DNA of 64,000 bases from Candidatus Binataceae bacterium. GTDB lineage: Bacteria > Desulfobacterota > Binatia > Binatales > Binataceae. The DNA is taken from the NCBI GenBank assembly GCA_035308025.1, contig DATGHL010000047.1, positions 126,430 through 190,429 on the forward strand, given 5' to 3'. The position numbers and the translations under genes are program-made. Each line of letters opens with the position of its first letter. Positions within the stretch are counted from its first letter, which is position 1. The notes under the pieces are model-generated. The model ran no database searches. It was not told the DNA's origin and was given only the letters and a program-made list of their open reading frames with translations. Below are positions 16,775-27,200 of this stretch, piece after piece.

Positions 16775-18460
16775 TCAGAAGCGCAGGTTGAACCGGATGT
16801 CGCCGAAGCGCACCTCGCTGCCGCTCGCGATGCGCGCCGAACCCTGCACCGTCTGGCCGTTGACGTAGCTGCCATTGGTCGAGTTCAGGTCGATCAACTC
16901 GAAGGCGCCGTCGCGGCGCACCAGCCGCGCGTGATTGCGCGAGACGCTGGCGTGCGGGATCACGATGTCATTGTCCTCGCCGCGGCCGACCGCGACCTCG
17001 GGCTTGAGCAGCGCGTATTCGGCGGGAATCGAGTCGAGCCGATCGACGGTGGTGAGACGGGCTTCGTGCGGCGCCCCCGCCCCGCTGATCGTCACCGGCG
17101 TCATCACGCGCGGGGCCGGAGGAGCGGAGGGCCTGGCCGCGGGCGCCGACGGCGTCGCCACCGCGCGCGCCCGCTCCGCTACCTGACGGGCCGCCGCTGC
17201 GAGGTTCGGCGCGGGGGCCTTGCTCTGCGCTTCGACGATCGCCTTCAACTCCTCCGCCGAGACCCCGAAGCGCATCCGCGAGAGCGTCACGAGCCCCAGC
17301 AGTGCGATCAGCGGGATGACGCCGTTCCACCATGAAAAGGCAACCTGCGCGAACCGCGGCGCGCTCTCGCCCGATGCGCCGTTCCCCGCCACCGGCTCAT
17401 TGATCGCCGCCCCGCCGATTCCCTTCACCTGGTAAGAAGTGTCGGCGGCGCCGCTCTCGCCGTTGTAGTTAATCCGTAGTTGCACGGCGCGGGTGGTGCC
17501 GTCTTCGATTGGCCGCGGCGTCAGGTAGGTAAGCGAGTATTCGGTCGCGATCGAGTGTCCGATCTCGTTGACCAGCTCCGGAAAGCGGCTCTGCTCGGTT
17601 ACGATATTGTACAGCCGCCCGTGCGTCGCCTGCACGACGTTGGCGTACTCCGGCGCGATGAAGGGCGGCGGCGCGACCGCATACAGGGTCAGGCCGTCTT
17701 TCTCATAGAGCGCCGCGACCTTCGCCCCGGTCTGTTCCGTCACGTCCGCGTTCACATCCGGATGATGCTGCTGATAGGCCGTGTCGCCCTCGCGATCGGG
17801 GCCGTCGCCGGCGACGTGCGGCGGCGCGTCGGTGATCAGGATCACGATCGCCTGCGCCTCCGGACGGAAGGGCAGCGTCGCCGCATAGGCAAGGCCGTCG
17901 AGTTGATCCTCGGGAATGTCGCCGCCACCGCCCGCGTGCAGCGCGCCGACCCAGCCGATGAATTTCTGCACGTCGGTGGTCAGCGCGCTGCGATATTCGC
18001 AGTTGCAATCAGGATACTGCGAGATGACGTAGTCCTCGAAGGTCACGAGACCCAGCCGGAAGTCGCGATTGTTGTTCTTCAGCTCCTCGGCGAAATTCGT
18101 GATGTTCTGCTTGACCGCGTCGATGTAGGGCTGCATCGACTCGGTCACGTCGAGCACGAAAACGATGTCCACCGGGCGGCCTTGGCCGACACCGTGAAAG
18201 TAGAGAATTTTGCCCGGCACTCCGTCCTCAAGCACCTGCACGTTGTCCTTGGTCAGGTTGCCGACCGGCTGCCCGGATTGATCGGTCAGGCCAAAATCCA
18301 GCTCGACGCCGCCGTCCGAATCAAAATGCGCGAGGCCCGGATTTCCCACCGTCACCTGAAGGTCACCCGCGGCGCCGTTCGACGCCGCACCACTCAACCA
18401 CAGCACGATGCCCGCGGCGATCGCGAGCGCTCTCCATCCACGGCGAATTGCAGTCGTCAT
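16775..18460 (-). CDS. Exported VWA domain - transmembrane - FHA domain protein
   Basis: 561 residues. An N-terminal signal sequence (to about residue 34) is followed by a beta-rich segment with QVLEDGVPGKI, then a von Willebrand A domain around 95-310. The MIDAS motif is DVTES near 104-108, Thr replacing the usual Ser. One membrane segment (NGVIPLIALLGLVTL, about 385-400) leads to an Ala/Pro linker and a C-terminal FHA domain with GRGEDNDIVIPHASVSRNHARL and NSTNGSYVNG, which binds phosphothreonine. Topology would put VWA outside and FHA inside, suggesting a signal link across the membrane. The ATG at 18460 has an AAGGAGG directly abutting it, so the true start may differ slightly. No kinase or phosphatase gene is adjacent. 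Confidence 0.8.
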   Translation of the reverse strand: MTTAIRRGWRALAIAAGIVLWLSGAASNGAAGDLQVTVGNPGLAHFDSDGGVELDFGLTDQSGQPVGNLTKDNVQVLEDGVPGKILYFHGVGQGRPVDIVFVLDVTESMQPYIDAVKQNITNFAEELKNNNRDFRLGLVTFEDYVISQYPDCNCEYRSALTTDVQKFIGWVGALHAGGGGDIPEDQLDGLAYAATLPFRPEAQAIVILITDAPPHVAGDGPDREGDTAYQQHHPDVNADVTEQTGAKVAALYEKDGLTLYAVAPPPFIAPEYANVVQATHGRLYNIVTEQSRFPELVNEIGHSIATEYSLTYLTPRPIEDGTTRAVQLRINYNGESGAADTSYQVKGIGGAAINEPVAGNGASGESAPRFAQVAFSWWNGVIPLIALLGLVTLSRMRFGVSAEELKAIVEAQSKAPAPNLAAAARQVAERARAVATPSAPAARPSAPPAPRVMTPVTISGAGAPHEARLTTVDRLDSIPAEYALLKPEVAVGRGEDNDIVIPHASVSRNHARLVRRDGAFELIDLNSTNGSYVNGQTVQGSARIASGSEVRFGDIRFNLRF

Positions 18461-18507
18461 CCTCCTTCGATTGTCCGAAGCCCGAGGCGGCCTAGTCAAG
18501 TGCCCAC

Positions 18508-18536
18508 TAGCTACGCGTGGCGGCCGCGCGTAGCTA
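18508..18536. terminator. Inverted repeat, possible hairpin
   Basis: TAGCTACGCG and CGCGTAGCTA form a perfect 10-base-pair stem around a 9-base loop. It lies upstream of the VWA-FHA gene on the minus side and before the giant secreted-protein gene, next to the dispersed repeat copy B. It could be a processing or termination hairpin. Confidence 0.4.
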
Positions 18537-18610
18537 ACACAGGGGCGGGCGGGTCCGCGCGCGCGGCGTTGGTCGAGAACTCGCCTGCTCGCTCCGCGGC
18601 AACTTTATCC

Positions 18611-18651
18611 GGCCGCGCGTCGCGGACTCCGCCGCCCCCGGCTCCGCTCGT
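18611..18651 (+). repeat. Dispersed intergenic repeat, copy B
   Basis: The core GGCCGCGCGTCGCGGACTCC continues GCCGCCCCCGGCTCCGCTCGT. It matches copy A at 7999-8040 and inverted copy E at 57731-57760. The preceding bases (18580-18600) hold ACTCGCCTGCTCG, shared with the copy at 36279-36313. Confidence 0.65.
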
Positions 18652-18728
18652 GGCTGGTGTCTTGCCTTGGCCGGCTGGTTAGGTTATCCCAAACGGCTGA
18701 CCTCAAATTAGTCCGGCGTGGTTAAAGC

Positions 18729-21095
18729 GTGAAGCAACTAAGCTCGCGATGGGCGGCGGCGGTGCTGTTGGTCCCGACTCTGATAATCGTGGCGATCCTG
18801 CTTATCGGGATCGGCGCGCCCGAGGCCGGTTCGAACGGCAAGGGCTTCCTGCAGATTCTTTTCACCGGCGCGGTCTCGACGACCAGCGGCTTCTTCTCCA
18901 ATCCCACGGTCCAGCTCAACGTCGTCTCTGTGCGGCTCAATCCGAGCAACAATCTCGGCATCAGCGACGGCGATCCGAGCTGGCAAACGATTGCGGTGCC
19001 GGCAGGCGGCACCGTCGGCAGCAGCAATCCTTCCCTCAGTTTCGGCGGCAGCTTCGGCCCCAATGGCACCGCGGTCAACGTAGGCCAGGGCCGCAGCGAG
19101 ATTCAGATCAACATGGGCCTGCTCAACAGCCTGACGATCTTCAACACCGGCAAAATCCGCGGCGAATCTTACGGCCAGGTTGAGTTGGTGCTCGACCCGG
19201 CTACCCCCGGTTTTGTTACGCCGCCCTGCAACGTCGGCTCCCAGACCGGCGAGGGTTGTATTTCGTATCCACTGGTATTGGCCCCAACCGTTTCCACGAT
19301 CCGCACCCCAGTCCCCAGCCTTACGGTGACCCGCAAGACCACGCAGCAGCTCGTCATCAACATCAGCGCGCAGCTGGGACCTGGGCCGAGCTTGTCCACT
19401 CAGCAAGTGCAGGTCACCCCTTCCATCTGCGTGGTGCCCAACAGTGGCCCTGCGGGGACCTGCCCGCCGCCGTTGTTCAACACGACTTTGGGCAGTTTCG
19501 CCGGCTTCATCGGCGGCAAAGTGATCGGCTCCACCAGCAAAACGATGGTCATCGCGGAGTTGCCCAACACCGGCACGATCATTTCGAGCGTCGGCGTCGA
19601 TAAGAACGGCGACTGGTCGATGATCCTGCCGGTACCGAATTCCAACGCCGACGCGGTCGCCCCCAAATGCCCTTCGGGAACCGGGACCTTCTTCGGCACC
19701 TACGATTTCTACGTCTCGACCTCCGGTAAATCGCTCGACGTCGATCAGGGCGTTTCCGTATGCAATGGCGGCACCCCATTTAGCGGCGGCACCTCAAACA
19801 GCCCGAATCTGCCGATCAACTTCACCCTCGTCAACCAGCCCCATCAGGGGCTGACCGGAACGGTTTTCGACGCCTGCACCGGCGCGACCATCGGCGGCGC
19901 AACCCTCGAACTGTACGGCAACACGGGCCTCGATGGCACCAGGATCGATTGCAGCCTCGTCGGCAATCCGCCGGCGATTCCGTCTACTTGCGTGGTGATC
20001 GCCACCGCCTCGACCGACGATACCGGCGCCTTCCCCTTGCCCGGCAATGGCGCGCAGGCTTCGCCGTTCAAGAGCATCCCGCAATTCCCGAAAGGGCAAT
20101 ACGCCCTCAAAGCCAGCGCCTCCGGTTACAACACGGAAATTCTAGGGGTCGTAACCGCCAAGGGCGGCACCTTGGGTTGTCCCGGTTCCGGCTTCAAGAA
20201 AAACCAGACGGATTGCAATTTCAGTCTGCCGCACGGCGAGATCGATGTGACTGCGAACTCGACCGTCGCCGCCGCGACCTCGCCCTATAACCTGCTCGTC
20301 ACGATCGAGGATACCGGCACCTTCAACGGTGTAGGCGCCGGCCTGGTGACGATCCCGGTGGGCTCGACCAGCAACAGTAACCCGATGCCGATCTTTGTCC
20401 CGGCCGCCCCGCCGTTCCCCTCCGGGGTGGTTGTCAGTCCCGACGTCAGCCCGGTCGCCGATGCCAACGCCGTCGCCGACGCGGACGCCAGGGCGGCTGC
20501 GACGCCGACAGCCTCACCCACTCCGGTCTTCATCGGCGCGCCGACCGGCTATGACGTCTTCGCGTCGGTGCAGGACCTGTTCGGGGCGGTGCCGCAAAGT
20601 AACACCGGCCATAGCATTGCCGTGCTGAGCAACATCGCGCCTCCGGCCTACTGTCAGAGCGCGACGAGCGCGCCGCCGGCGCCGGCCGCGCTGCTGCCGG
20701 CCGTCACCTGCGTCGGCCATGGCAGCGTCGCCGGCAGCGTCGTCGACCCCGACCAGAACACGCAGATCCTCGTCTCGAAAGCGGCTGGCAACGGCAACAA
20801 CGTCGATCTGATGACCACCACGGTCGTCCCCAACGGCCAGCAGGGCGGCGGCGGCTTCGCGATCTGCGCCCCAGCGGATTCCTATACGGTAACTCATGTC
20901 GAGTCCCAGCCGACCGGAACGCCGATTGCTGAAGCCTCGACCAGCGTCACGCTCGTCGGTCCGACCACCATCGCGACGCCGATGACCACCCCGACGCCGC
21001 CCCCGTGTCAGGGCATCTGCAGCGATTTCTCCGGCAGCAGCAACGGCAAGGTCTGCCTGCTTTGTCAGGGCACCGGGTCGTTGCCGCCTTTATAA
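18729..21095 (+). CDS. Large secreted or surface-anchored protein with carboxypeptidase-regulatory-like domain
   Basis: 788 residues starting at GTG 18729. Residues 8-28 form a signal peptide or N-terminal anchor (AAAVLLVPTLIIVAILLIGIG). The long Gly/Ser/Thr-rich body contains a segment HQGLTGTVFDACTGATIGGATLELYG with GQYALKASASGYNTE near 377-465, typical of the CarboxypepD_reg-like/Cna-B beta sandwich. Next comes an Asp-Ala tract (DVSPVADANAVADADARAAA, about 572-591) and a Pro-Thr linker, then a C-terminal Cys cluster (CQGICSDFSG...CLLCQG). About 20 cysteines suggest disulfides outside the cell. Function unknown; surface adhesion or scaffold is an inference. The lipoprotein gene follows after 10 bases, so they are one transcript. 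Confidence 0.7.
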   Translation: MKQLSSRWAAAVLLVPTLIIVAILLIGIGAPEAGSNGKGFLQILFTGAVSTTSGFFSNPTVQLNVVSVRLNPSNNLGISDGDPSWQTIAVPAGGTVGSSNPSLSFGGSFGPNGTAVNVGQGRSEIQINMGLLNSLTIFNTGKIRGESYGQVELVLDPATPGFVTPPCNVGSQTGEGCISYPLVLAPTVSTIRTPVPSLTVTRKTTQQLVINISAQLGPGPSLSTQQVQVTPSICVVPNSGPAGTCPPPLFNTTLGSFAGFIGGKVIGSTSKTMVIAELPNTGTIISSVGVDKNGDWSMILPVPNSNADAVAPKCPSGTGTFFGTYDFYVSTSGKSLDVDQGVSVCNGGTPFSGGTSNSPNLPINFTLVNQPHQGLTGTVFDACTGATIGGATLELYGNTGLDGTRIDCSLVGNPPAIPSTCVVIATASTDDTGAFPLPGNGAQASPFKSIPQFPKGQYALKASASGYNTEILGVVTAKGGTLGCPGSGFKKNQTDCNFSLPHGEIDVTANSTVAAATSPYNLLVTIEDTGTFNGVGAGLVTIPVGSTSNSNPMPIFVPAAPPFPSGVVVSPDVSPVADANAVADADARAAATPTASPTPVFIGAPTGYDVFASVQDLFGAVPQSNTGHSIAVLSNIAPPAYCQSATSAPPAPAALLPAVTCVGHGSVAGSVVDPDQNTQILVSKAAGNGNNVDLMTTTVVPNGQQGGGGFAICAPADSYTVTHVESQPTGTPIAEASTSVTLVGPTTIATPMTTPTPPPCQGICSDFSGSSNGKVCLLCQGTGSLPPL

Positions 21096-21105
21096 AGCCA
21101 TCGCG

Positions 21106-21825
21106 ATGCGCAACCGAACTTACTTGACCTTCAGGCGCGCCGGCGCGCTCGCGCTTCTGGCCCTTATCGGCCTGGCGGCGCCCGGCTGCAACGGCTTCGG
21201 CACCGTCGACGCGACCTTGCCGGGCAACACGCCGCCGGTCTCCGCGCAGACCGTTTATCGCCTCGTCGGCAGCATCGGCACGCCCTTCGTCGCGACCATC
21301 TCCGATACGCGCTCTTCGTGGACCCTGAACGGCGTTGTCCCGCTCAATATCATCATCGTCAATATTCCGAGTCCCGGCGCCGGCGCCCCCGGTGCTTCGC
21401 GTATCGTCGCCACCAAAACGACCAACGACTCGCGGCTGCTGAGCGTCGAGATACTCTCCGGCTTCGGCGTCGCGGACGTCGCCTCAACCTTTGCTAACTA
21501 CGGCACGGTTGTAGGCGGGATCAACCAGAAACTGCCCGCCTTGGCGCCCAAGGCCAGTCCCGACGTCCGCTATTACGTCAAGGGACCGGCTACCGCGGTT
21601 TTCAACGCGGTCATTGAAGATTCGACCACCGCCTTCGCCCTGCAATCGCGCGTGACCACGGTGATTCTGCAGGATTCGCCTAATGGCGGCTCCCAGAGCG
21701 GCCACGTTGACGGCATTTTCAACCTGGTCCAGGACATCGGGCCGCTCGACATCGATCTCTTCTTCAACGGCAAGCTGGTCTCGCACGCCGCCGGCGGCGG
21801 CTCGCAAATTGTCAAAGTCAACTGA
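21106..21825 (+). CDS. Putative lipoprotein, unknown function
   Basis: 239 residues. The N-terminus is basic with a hydrophobic stretch LALLALIGLAAPGC; Cys at about residue 28 would be lipidated, although Pro at -2 makes the lipobox imperfect. The mature part looks all-beta, with DUF4397-like features: Val-Tyr-Arg-Leu-type strands and a late LDIDLFFNGKLVSHA block. It begins 10 bases after the giant secreted protein and ends 152 bases before the HlyD-like gene. The close coupling suggests that the lipoprotein works with the large secreted protein at the cell surface. Confidence 0.7.
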   Translation: MRNRTYLTFRRAGALALLALIGLAAPGCNGFGTVDATLPGNTPPVSAQTVYRLVGSIGTPFVATISDTRSSWTLNGVVPLNIIIVNIPSPGAGAPGASRIVATKTTNDSRLLSVEILSGFGVADVASTFANYGTVVGGINQKLPALAPKASPDVRYYVKGPATAVFNAVIEDSTTAFALQSRVTTVILQDSPNGGSQSGHVDGIFNLVQDIGPLDIDLFFNGKLVSHAAGGGSQIVKVN

Positions 21826-21862
21826 GCCGTCTGTTCGCCGCTGAGCGCATCCTCGCGATAGT

Positions 21863-21891
21863 TTGACAGGGTGCATCGCGATCGTCATAAC
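21863..21891 (+). promoter_or_regulatory. Candidate sigma70-type promoter upstream of HlyD-like gene
   Basis: A perfect TTGACA at 21863-21868, 17-base spacer and CATAAC at 21886-21891 (four of six -10 bases). It lies in the 152-base gap before the HlyD-like gene, 87 bases upstream of its start. Confidence 0.4.
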
Positions 21892-21977
21892 TAGCGGCAA
21901 CACGGTTCCGTAACCCGACCAGAGGCCGCGGCAAGCATCGTCGCGCGGTCCGCGGCGGAAAGTGGAAGAAGCCTGCA

Positions 21978-23129
21978 TTGCGTAGAGTTTTGCTTATTGT
22001 TCTGGTGATCGTTCTGATCGCCGCCATCGTACCGGGCTGGCGCTATTACAAGTATCTGGCAAGCCACGTTTCCACCGACGACGCCTACGTCGACGGAACG
22101 GTGGCGCTGCTCTCCTCGCGAATTTCGGGCACCGTCACGCGGCTCTTTGTTGAGGACAACTGGAAGGTCAACGGCGGGCAGTTGCTGCTGACGCTCGATC
22201 CCGAGGACTACCAGATGCGCGTCGCCGAGGCCCAGGCCCAGCTCGAGCGTGCGCAACAGTCGGTCGATCAGTTGTTTGCCCAGCTTGACGCGGCGCAGGC
22301 GGGCCTCAATCTGGCCGGCTCGCAGTTGCATCAGGCGCAGATCGATTACGACCGCGCGCGCAAACTCAGCGCGGAAGGTGTGGTTTCGCGCGAATATTAC
22401 GATCAGGCAGAGACCGCGATGCGCGTCGCCGTCGCCGATCGCGCCCTCGCCGAGCATCAGGTCGAGCAGGCCCGCGCCGCGCTCGGCGGCAACGCCGAGG
22501 ATTCTGCGCGCTACGAGCGTCCGATCGTCCTGCAGGCCCGCGCCGCGCTCAACATGGCCCGGCTCGACCTCGGCTACACTGAAATTCGCGCGCCGCTCGG
22601 CGGCATCATCACCCGCAAGAGCGTGCATGTCGGCAACCGCATCCAGCCGGGCGAGCCGCTGCTCGCGATCGTCCCGGTCGATCGCCTGTATGTCACCGCC
22701 AACTACAAGGAGACCCAGCTCACCGACGTCCGCGTCGGCCAGCCCGTCCGCATCGAGGCCGACATCTACCCGGGCTATGTTTACCAGGGCCACGTCGATT
22801 CGATCAGTGTCGGTACCGGCGCGGCCTTCGCCCTGCTGCCGCCGGAGAACGCGACCGGTAACTGGGTCAAGGTGGTGCAGCGCGTCCCGGTCAAAATCGT
22901 CCTCAATCAGCCCGCGCCCGCCGACAAGCCGCTGCGCGTGGGCCTTTCGGTGGATGTCGCAATCGACGTCACCAACACCAGCGGGCCGCTGCTCTCGTCA
23001 ACCTTGCAGAATGCCTACGACGAGCACTCAGCGACCCCCGGGATGGCGCCGGAGCGCCTGCAGACGCGCTCCGATCCGACCGGCGCATCGCTGCCCGGCG
23101 ATTCCGGCCAACCTGTGACCCAACAGTAG
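21978..23129 (+). CDS. HlyD/EmrA-type membrane fusion protein
   Basis: 383 residues, starting at TTG 21978 after a weak purine-rich site. An N-terminal membrane anchor (residues 3-19) is followed by the split lipoyl (biotinyl) domain: STDDAYVDGTVALLSSRISGTV at 33-54 and IRAPLGGIITRKSVHVGNRIQPGEP near 200-224. Between them is a coiled-coil hairpin rich in Ala, Gln and Glu (80-170). The C-terminal beta-barrel holds YVTANYKETQL. EmrA-type adaptors join an MFS pump to a TolC channel, but neither EmrB nor TolC is encoded nearby, so the partner is elsewhere. The next gene starts 5 bases after its stop. Confidence 0.88.
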   Translation: MRRVLLIVLVIVLIAAIVPGWRYYKYLASHVSTDDAYVDGTVALLSSRISGTVTRLFVEDNWKVNGGQLLLTLDPEDYQMRVAEAQAQLERAQQSVDQLFAQLDAAQAGLNLAGSQLHQAQIDYDRARKLSAEGVVSREYYDQAETAMRVAVADRALAEHQVEQARAALGGNAEDSARYERPIVLQARAALNMARLDLGYTEIRAPLGGIITRKSVHVGNRIQPGEPLLAIVPVDRLYVTANYKETQLTDVRVGQPVRIEADIYPGYVYQGHVDSISVGTGAAFALLPPENATGNWVKVVQRVPVKIVLNQPAPADKPLRVGLSVDVAIDVTNTSGPLLSSTLQNAYDEHSATPGMAPERLQTRSDPTGASLPGDSGQPVTQQ

Positions 23130-23134
23130 AACGC

Positions 23135-24205
23135 GTGCCCGACGCCGCCGCCGTCAGCCGCCGTCTCGGCGTCTGTCTCGACGCCCCGGTGGCCCGCTTG
23201 GCCGTCCTCGCCAGCGGATGGGAAACCACGGTCTTTGAGTTCGTCCTTGCCGGCCGCTCATCGCGGCTGCCAGGCGCCGAAGTCGGCCAACCGCTGGTCT
23301 TGCGCTCCTACGACGGTCCCGACGCAGACGCCAAGGGGATTCGCGAGGCCCGCACTATGGCGGCCCTCGCGACGGCAGACTATCCAGTGCCGAAGCCTCT
23401 GTTATTCGAGCCCGAACGCGCTCCTCTGGGCGCGCCCTTTCTGATCATGGAGCGCGCCCGCGGTGGGCCGTTGTTCGCGTCGGGCAACTTCCCGCAGGCC
23501 TTCAAAACCTTCTCGATGGGCTTCGTCGGCTTTGTGCGGGCGCAAGCGCAACTCCATCGGTTGGCGCGCAACGGCTTCGATCCGCGAAACATCGCACCGG
23601 CCTACCTCGCCGACCATTGCGCACACGGTGGTGCGCTGCTCGATCGGCTGCTCGAAGTCGTCGCGCAGCGCATCGAATGCGGACCGCTCCCGGGTCTGCG
23701 CGACGCGCTCATCCTCCTGCGGGAGCAGGCCGGGCGCTTTCGCACGGCGCCGGATGCGATCGTCCACATGGACTATCATCCGCAGAACGTCGTCGTGCAG
23801 GGTTTGCGCGTAACCGGCGTCATCGATTGGGTCAGCGCCGATCACGGCGATCGTCATCTGTGCGCCGCCACCACCTCCGTGATTTTGGCTTCGAGCGCGA
23901 TGGACCATCCGCGCTGGATGCGCGATAATGCCGCCGGCAACGCGCTGCGCGCGCTCTTCACCGCGCTCTATCTCCCGCTCTACCAGGCGCTCGCCCCGAT
24001 GGAGTGGGAGCGCTTCCGCTACTGCCAGGCTGTTGCTGCGCTGTTGCGGCTCTCGACCTTCGGGATCATGCGGGCGCGCGGTCCGGCGGCGGCCGGCTAC
24101 CGGCCCGAGGCGATCGCCAACGTCACCCCCGGGGTTGTGCGCCTGCTCTCGCGTTACACCGGCCGCAAAGCCGGCACACCGGTAGCCATCCCGGCCGCAA
24201 GCTGA
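23135..24205 (+). CDS. APH-family phosphotransferase
   Basis: 356 residues, starting at GTG 23135, 5 bases after the HlyD-like gene. The kinase-like fold is shown by the catalytic loop HMDYHPQNVV near residues 210-219 (the family HxDxxxxN) and GVIDWVSADHGDR near 226-238 (the DxD/IDW metal motif). The N-terminal lobe contains ASGWETTVFEFVL as the nucleotide loop. Members phosphorylate small molecules such as aminoglycosides, choline or homoserine, or hydroxyacyl-CoAs in acyl-CoA dehydrogenase contexts. The substrate cannot be told. Coupling with an efflux adaptor might suggest detoxification, but this is inference. Confidence 0.85.
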   Translation: MPDAAAVSRRLGVCLDAPVARLAVLASGWETTVFEFVLAGRSSRLPGAEVGQPLVLRSYDGPDADAKGIREARTMAALATADYPVPKPLLFEPERAPLGAPFLIMERARGGPLFASGNFPQAFKTFSMGFVGFVRAQAQLHRLARNGFDPRNIAPAYLADHCAHGGALLDRLLEVVAQRIECGPLPGLRDALILLREQAGRFRTAPDAIVHMDYHPQNVVVQGLRVTGVIDWVSADHGDRHLCAATTSVILASSAMDHPRWMRDNAAGNALRALFTALYLPLYQALAPMEWERFRYCQAVAALLRLSTFGIMRARGPAAAGYRPEAIANVTPGVVRLLSRYTGRKAGTPVAIPAAS

Positions 24206-24247
24206 CGCCTTGGCGATAGCCCTCCAAGGATTACCCGCGCGGTGGCC

Positions 24248-27200
24248 TCACTGAAGCGTATCGAGCAGGGCCTTCGCTTCTTTGAGATCGAGCGTGTCGA
24301 AGCCCTCGGTGAACCAGTTGTAAATCTCCGCGAGCATCGCGCGCGCCTCGCTGCGACGGCCTTGCGATTTGAGCAGCCGCCCGAGACTCATCGTCGCGCG
24401 CAGCTCCCAGGCCTTAGCACTCGTCGTTTGCGCTTGCGCGATCGCTGCGCGGAAATCACTCACGGCCTTTTCTGCGTCTCCCCGCCTGAGCCGCAGCTCG
24501 CCGCGCAGACGGAGGGTTTCAGAACGGTAGATCAACTCATCGGGATTAACCTGCAGTGCTTGTTCCGCAGTGAGAAGAGCATCATCAATAACCCCTGCAA
24601 GGGCTTGGGCTTCGCAGAGGTATCCCAGGTACTTGGCACGAGTGGCATAGAACTTCATCGCGTCGAGCTCCGCAAGCCCTTCGCGAATCTGATCGACAGT
24701 ACCGCTAGTTTCTCCCATTTGGGCTCGTACCCAGGCGTCGAGAACTTTCCCGAGCGTCTTCAACAGGGGGAATCCAGAGGCGGCGCCGAACCTTAACGAT
24801 TCGTCATTAGCCTCCCGCGCGCGCTTAAACTCGCCGCGGAGACTGTGGAGACTAGCCACAAACCAAAGCGTGAAACCCAGCGCGAAGGGATTGTTGGCAG
24901 TGCGCGTCTGCAAAAGGGCGCGTTCCATGTGCCCCAGAGCGTGATCTGCGTAGCCGAGCTGCCATTCATTCTGTCCTGCGAAAAGAAGCGGGTCGCCCCC
25001 GGGGCGGGGGCTATTAGTGCCGCTTTGAGAGCCGCTTCGGCGATACTCGATCGCTTCGAAAAGGTATTGGCGAGCGCCAACAAGATCGCCGAGCAGATAG
25101 TGGCTGTAGCCTTGGGCGCTACGCGCCGCCGCCAGCGCCGCTGGGTTCTCGATGTTGCGCGCGATCGCGAACATCTGGTCGGCCAAGGCAAGCGCCGATC
25201 GTAGCTCGCCCCGTAGATTCGCCGAGCTCCAAAGGCCAGTGAATACTTGGAGCGATTCTGTGCCATCGCTCCGCTCGGCCAAGATCCGGGCTCTTGCATA
25301 GGCCTCGCCCGTATCAGCCGCCGTCCATCCGCGCGTCCCTACCATCACGTTGCCCAAAGCCAACTGCAGAGTCAGTTCGCGGCTGTCGCGCTCGCCGGAT
25401 TCCGGCAACGTATTGAGAAGCGCTAGCGCCTCGCGGTAATGCTGCTCGGCCTCACGGTAAGCGCGGCGCTCAACGGCGCGCTCACCCGCTTTTTTCCAGG
25501 CGGCGATTGCCGGGTCGGTTTCGCCCGCCTCGGTCCAATGGCGCGCGAGGACTTCAGGATGCGACTCCTTGATGACGGGGAACTGCTCATCGATGGTGCG
25601 GGCGACGCTGAGATGCAGCTCTTTGCGGCGGCTCTTGAGTAAAGCTTCGTAAGCGGCGTCGCGGATCAGCGCATGTTTGAACCGGTAATTCGCGTTGGGC
25701 GCGAGGCCTTGGACATAGAGCAATTCGGCCTCGGCCAACTCGCCCAGCGCTGCTTGCAGCTCCGGCTCGGGCACTCGATGGACCGCGTGGAGCAGCTCGT
25801 AGGAAAACTCGCGGCCGAGCACCGCGCCGACCTGCGCGACTTCCTTGGCCGGACCTAAGCGATCGAGCCGAGCCATCAGCGAGTCATGCAGCGTTGCGGG
25901 TATCTGGCGGATCGCATCGCCGCCGCCACTTTCGAGCAGCGCCCGCGTCAGTTCCTCGACGAACAGCGGCACGCCGCCGGTGCGCTCGACCACCGCCGCG
26001 ACGGTCTCAGCCGAGAGCGCCTTGCTCGCCGCCACCTGCGCGACGATCGTGCGGATGTCGCGTGCGCCGAGCCGGTTGAGCGTGAGCTGCGTATGATGCG
26101 CGCGCATCGACCACGGCGCGCGAAACTCCGGCCGCGCCGTGTAGATCAGCATCAGTGGCGCGGTCGCTCCCTGCTCGACCAGCAACTGCGTCACTTCCAG
26201 CGTCGAGGGATCCGCCCAGTGCAGGTCCTCAGTCGCGATCACCAGCGGCTGCGCCTTCGCCGCGCCCATCGTCCAGGCGACCAGCGTCGCCAAGAGCCGC
26301 TTGCGCTGTTGATCGGGCGGCATGCTCAACGGCGGGTACTTGTCGCCGAACGGCAGCTCCAGCAGCGACGCAATCAACGGTACGGCGCCCTCGATCTCGA
26401 CGCCGGTGGCTTTGAGCGAAGCCTCGAGTGCCGCCAGCCGCCGCTCATTGTTCTGGTTGCTGCGCCAATGGAAGCTATCCCGCAGCATCTCGGCCGTCGC
26501 ATAGAAGGGCGTATTCTGAAAGAAGGCCGCGGTCGAACCTTCGAGCCAGGTATGGCGGTCGGCGGCGATCCGCTCGCGAAATTCCTGCACCAGCCGCGAC
26601 TTGCCGATGCCCGGCTCGCCGATAATCGTGACGACCTGCCCCTCGCCCTCGGCCGCGCGCGCCCAGCGGCTCAGCAGCGTGCGCAGCTCATCGTCGCGCC
26701 CAACAAACGGGGTCAGACCGCCGGCCGCAGCCGCGGCTTTGAAGCGCCCCTGCATCCCGCTCGGCCGCACGACGCGATAGAGCTGGACCGGCCGCTCGAT
26801 GCCCTTGAGCGTCTGCGCGCCGCGGTCCTCGACGACGAACAGCCCCGAGATCAGGCGATGAGTTTCGCCGGTAACCACTACGGTGTCCGGTTCGGCTGCG
26901 GCCTGCACGCGCGCCGCGATATTGGCGGTATCGCCGAACGCATCCACCGCATTGCCCGTGCCCGCGCCGACCACCACGCGGCCCGAATCGATCCCGATCC
27001 TGACCGCCAACTTGACGTGAGCGGGCTGCTCGTTGAGTTGCGCGATCGCCTCGAGGATTGCGAGCCCGGCGCGCGCCGCCCGCTCGGCGTCATTGTCGTG
27101 CGCCACCGGGTAGCCGAAGAAGGCCATGATGCCGTCGCCGACGTAACGGACGACCTCACCGCCGAAGCGCGTAATCGCCTCGGCCGCCGCGCGCTGATAG

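Noticed and set aside
17480..18682. Plus-strand frame opposite the VWA-FHA gene
   Set aside because: Arg and His-rich antisense frame without signal or motif.
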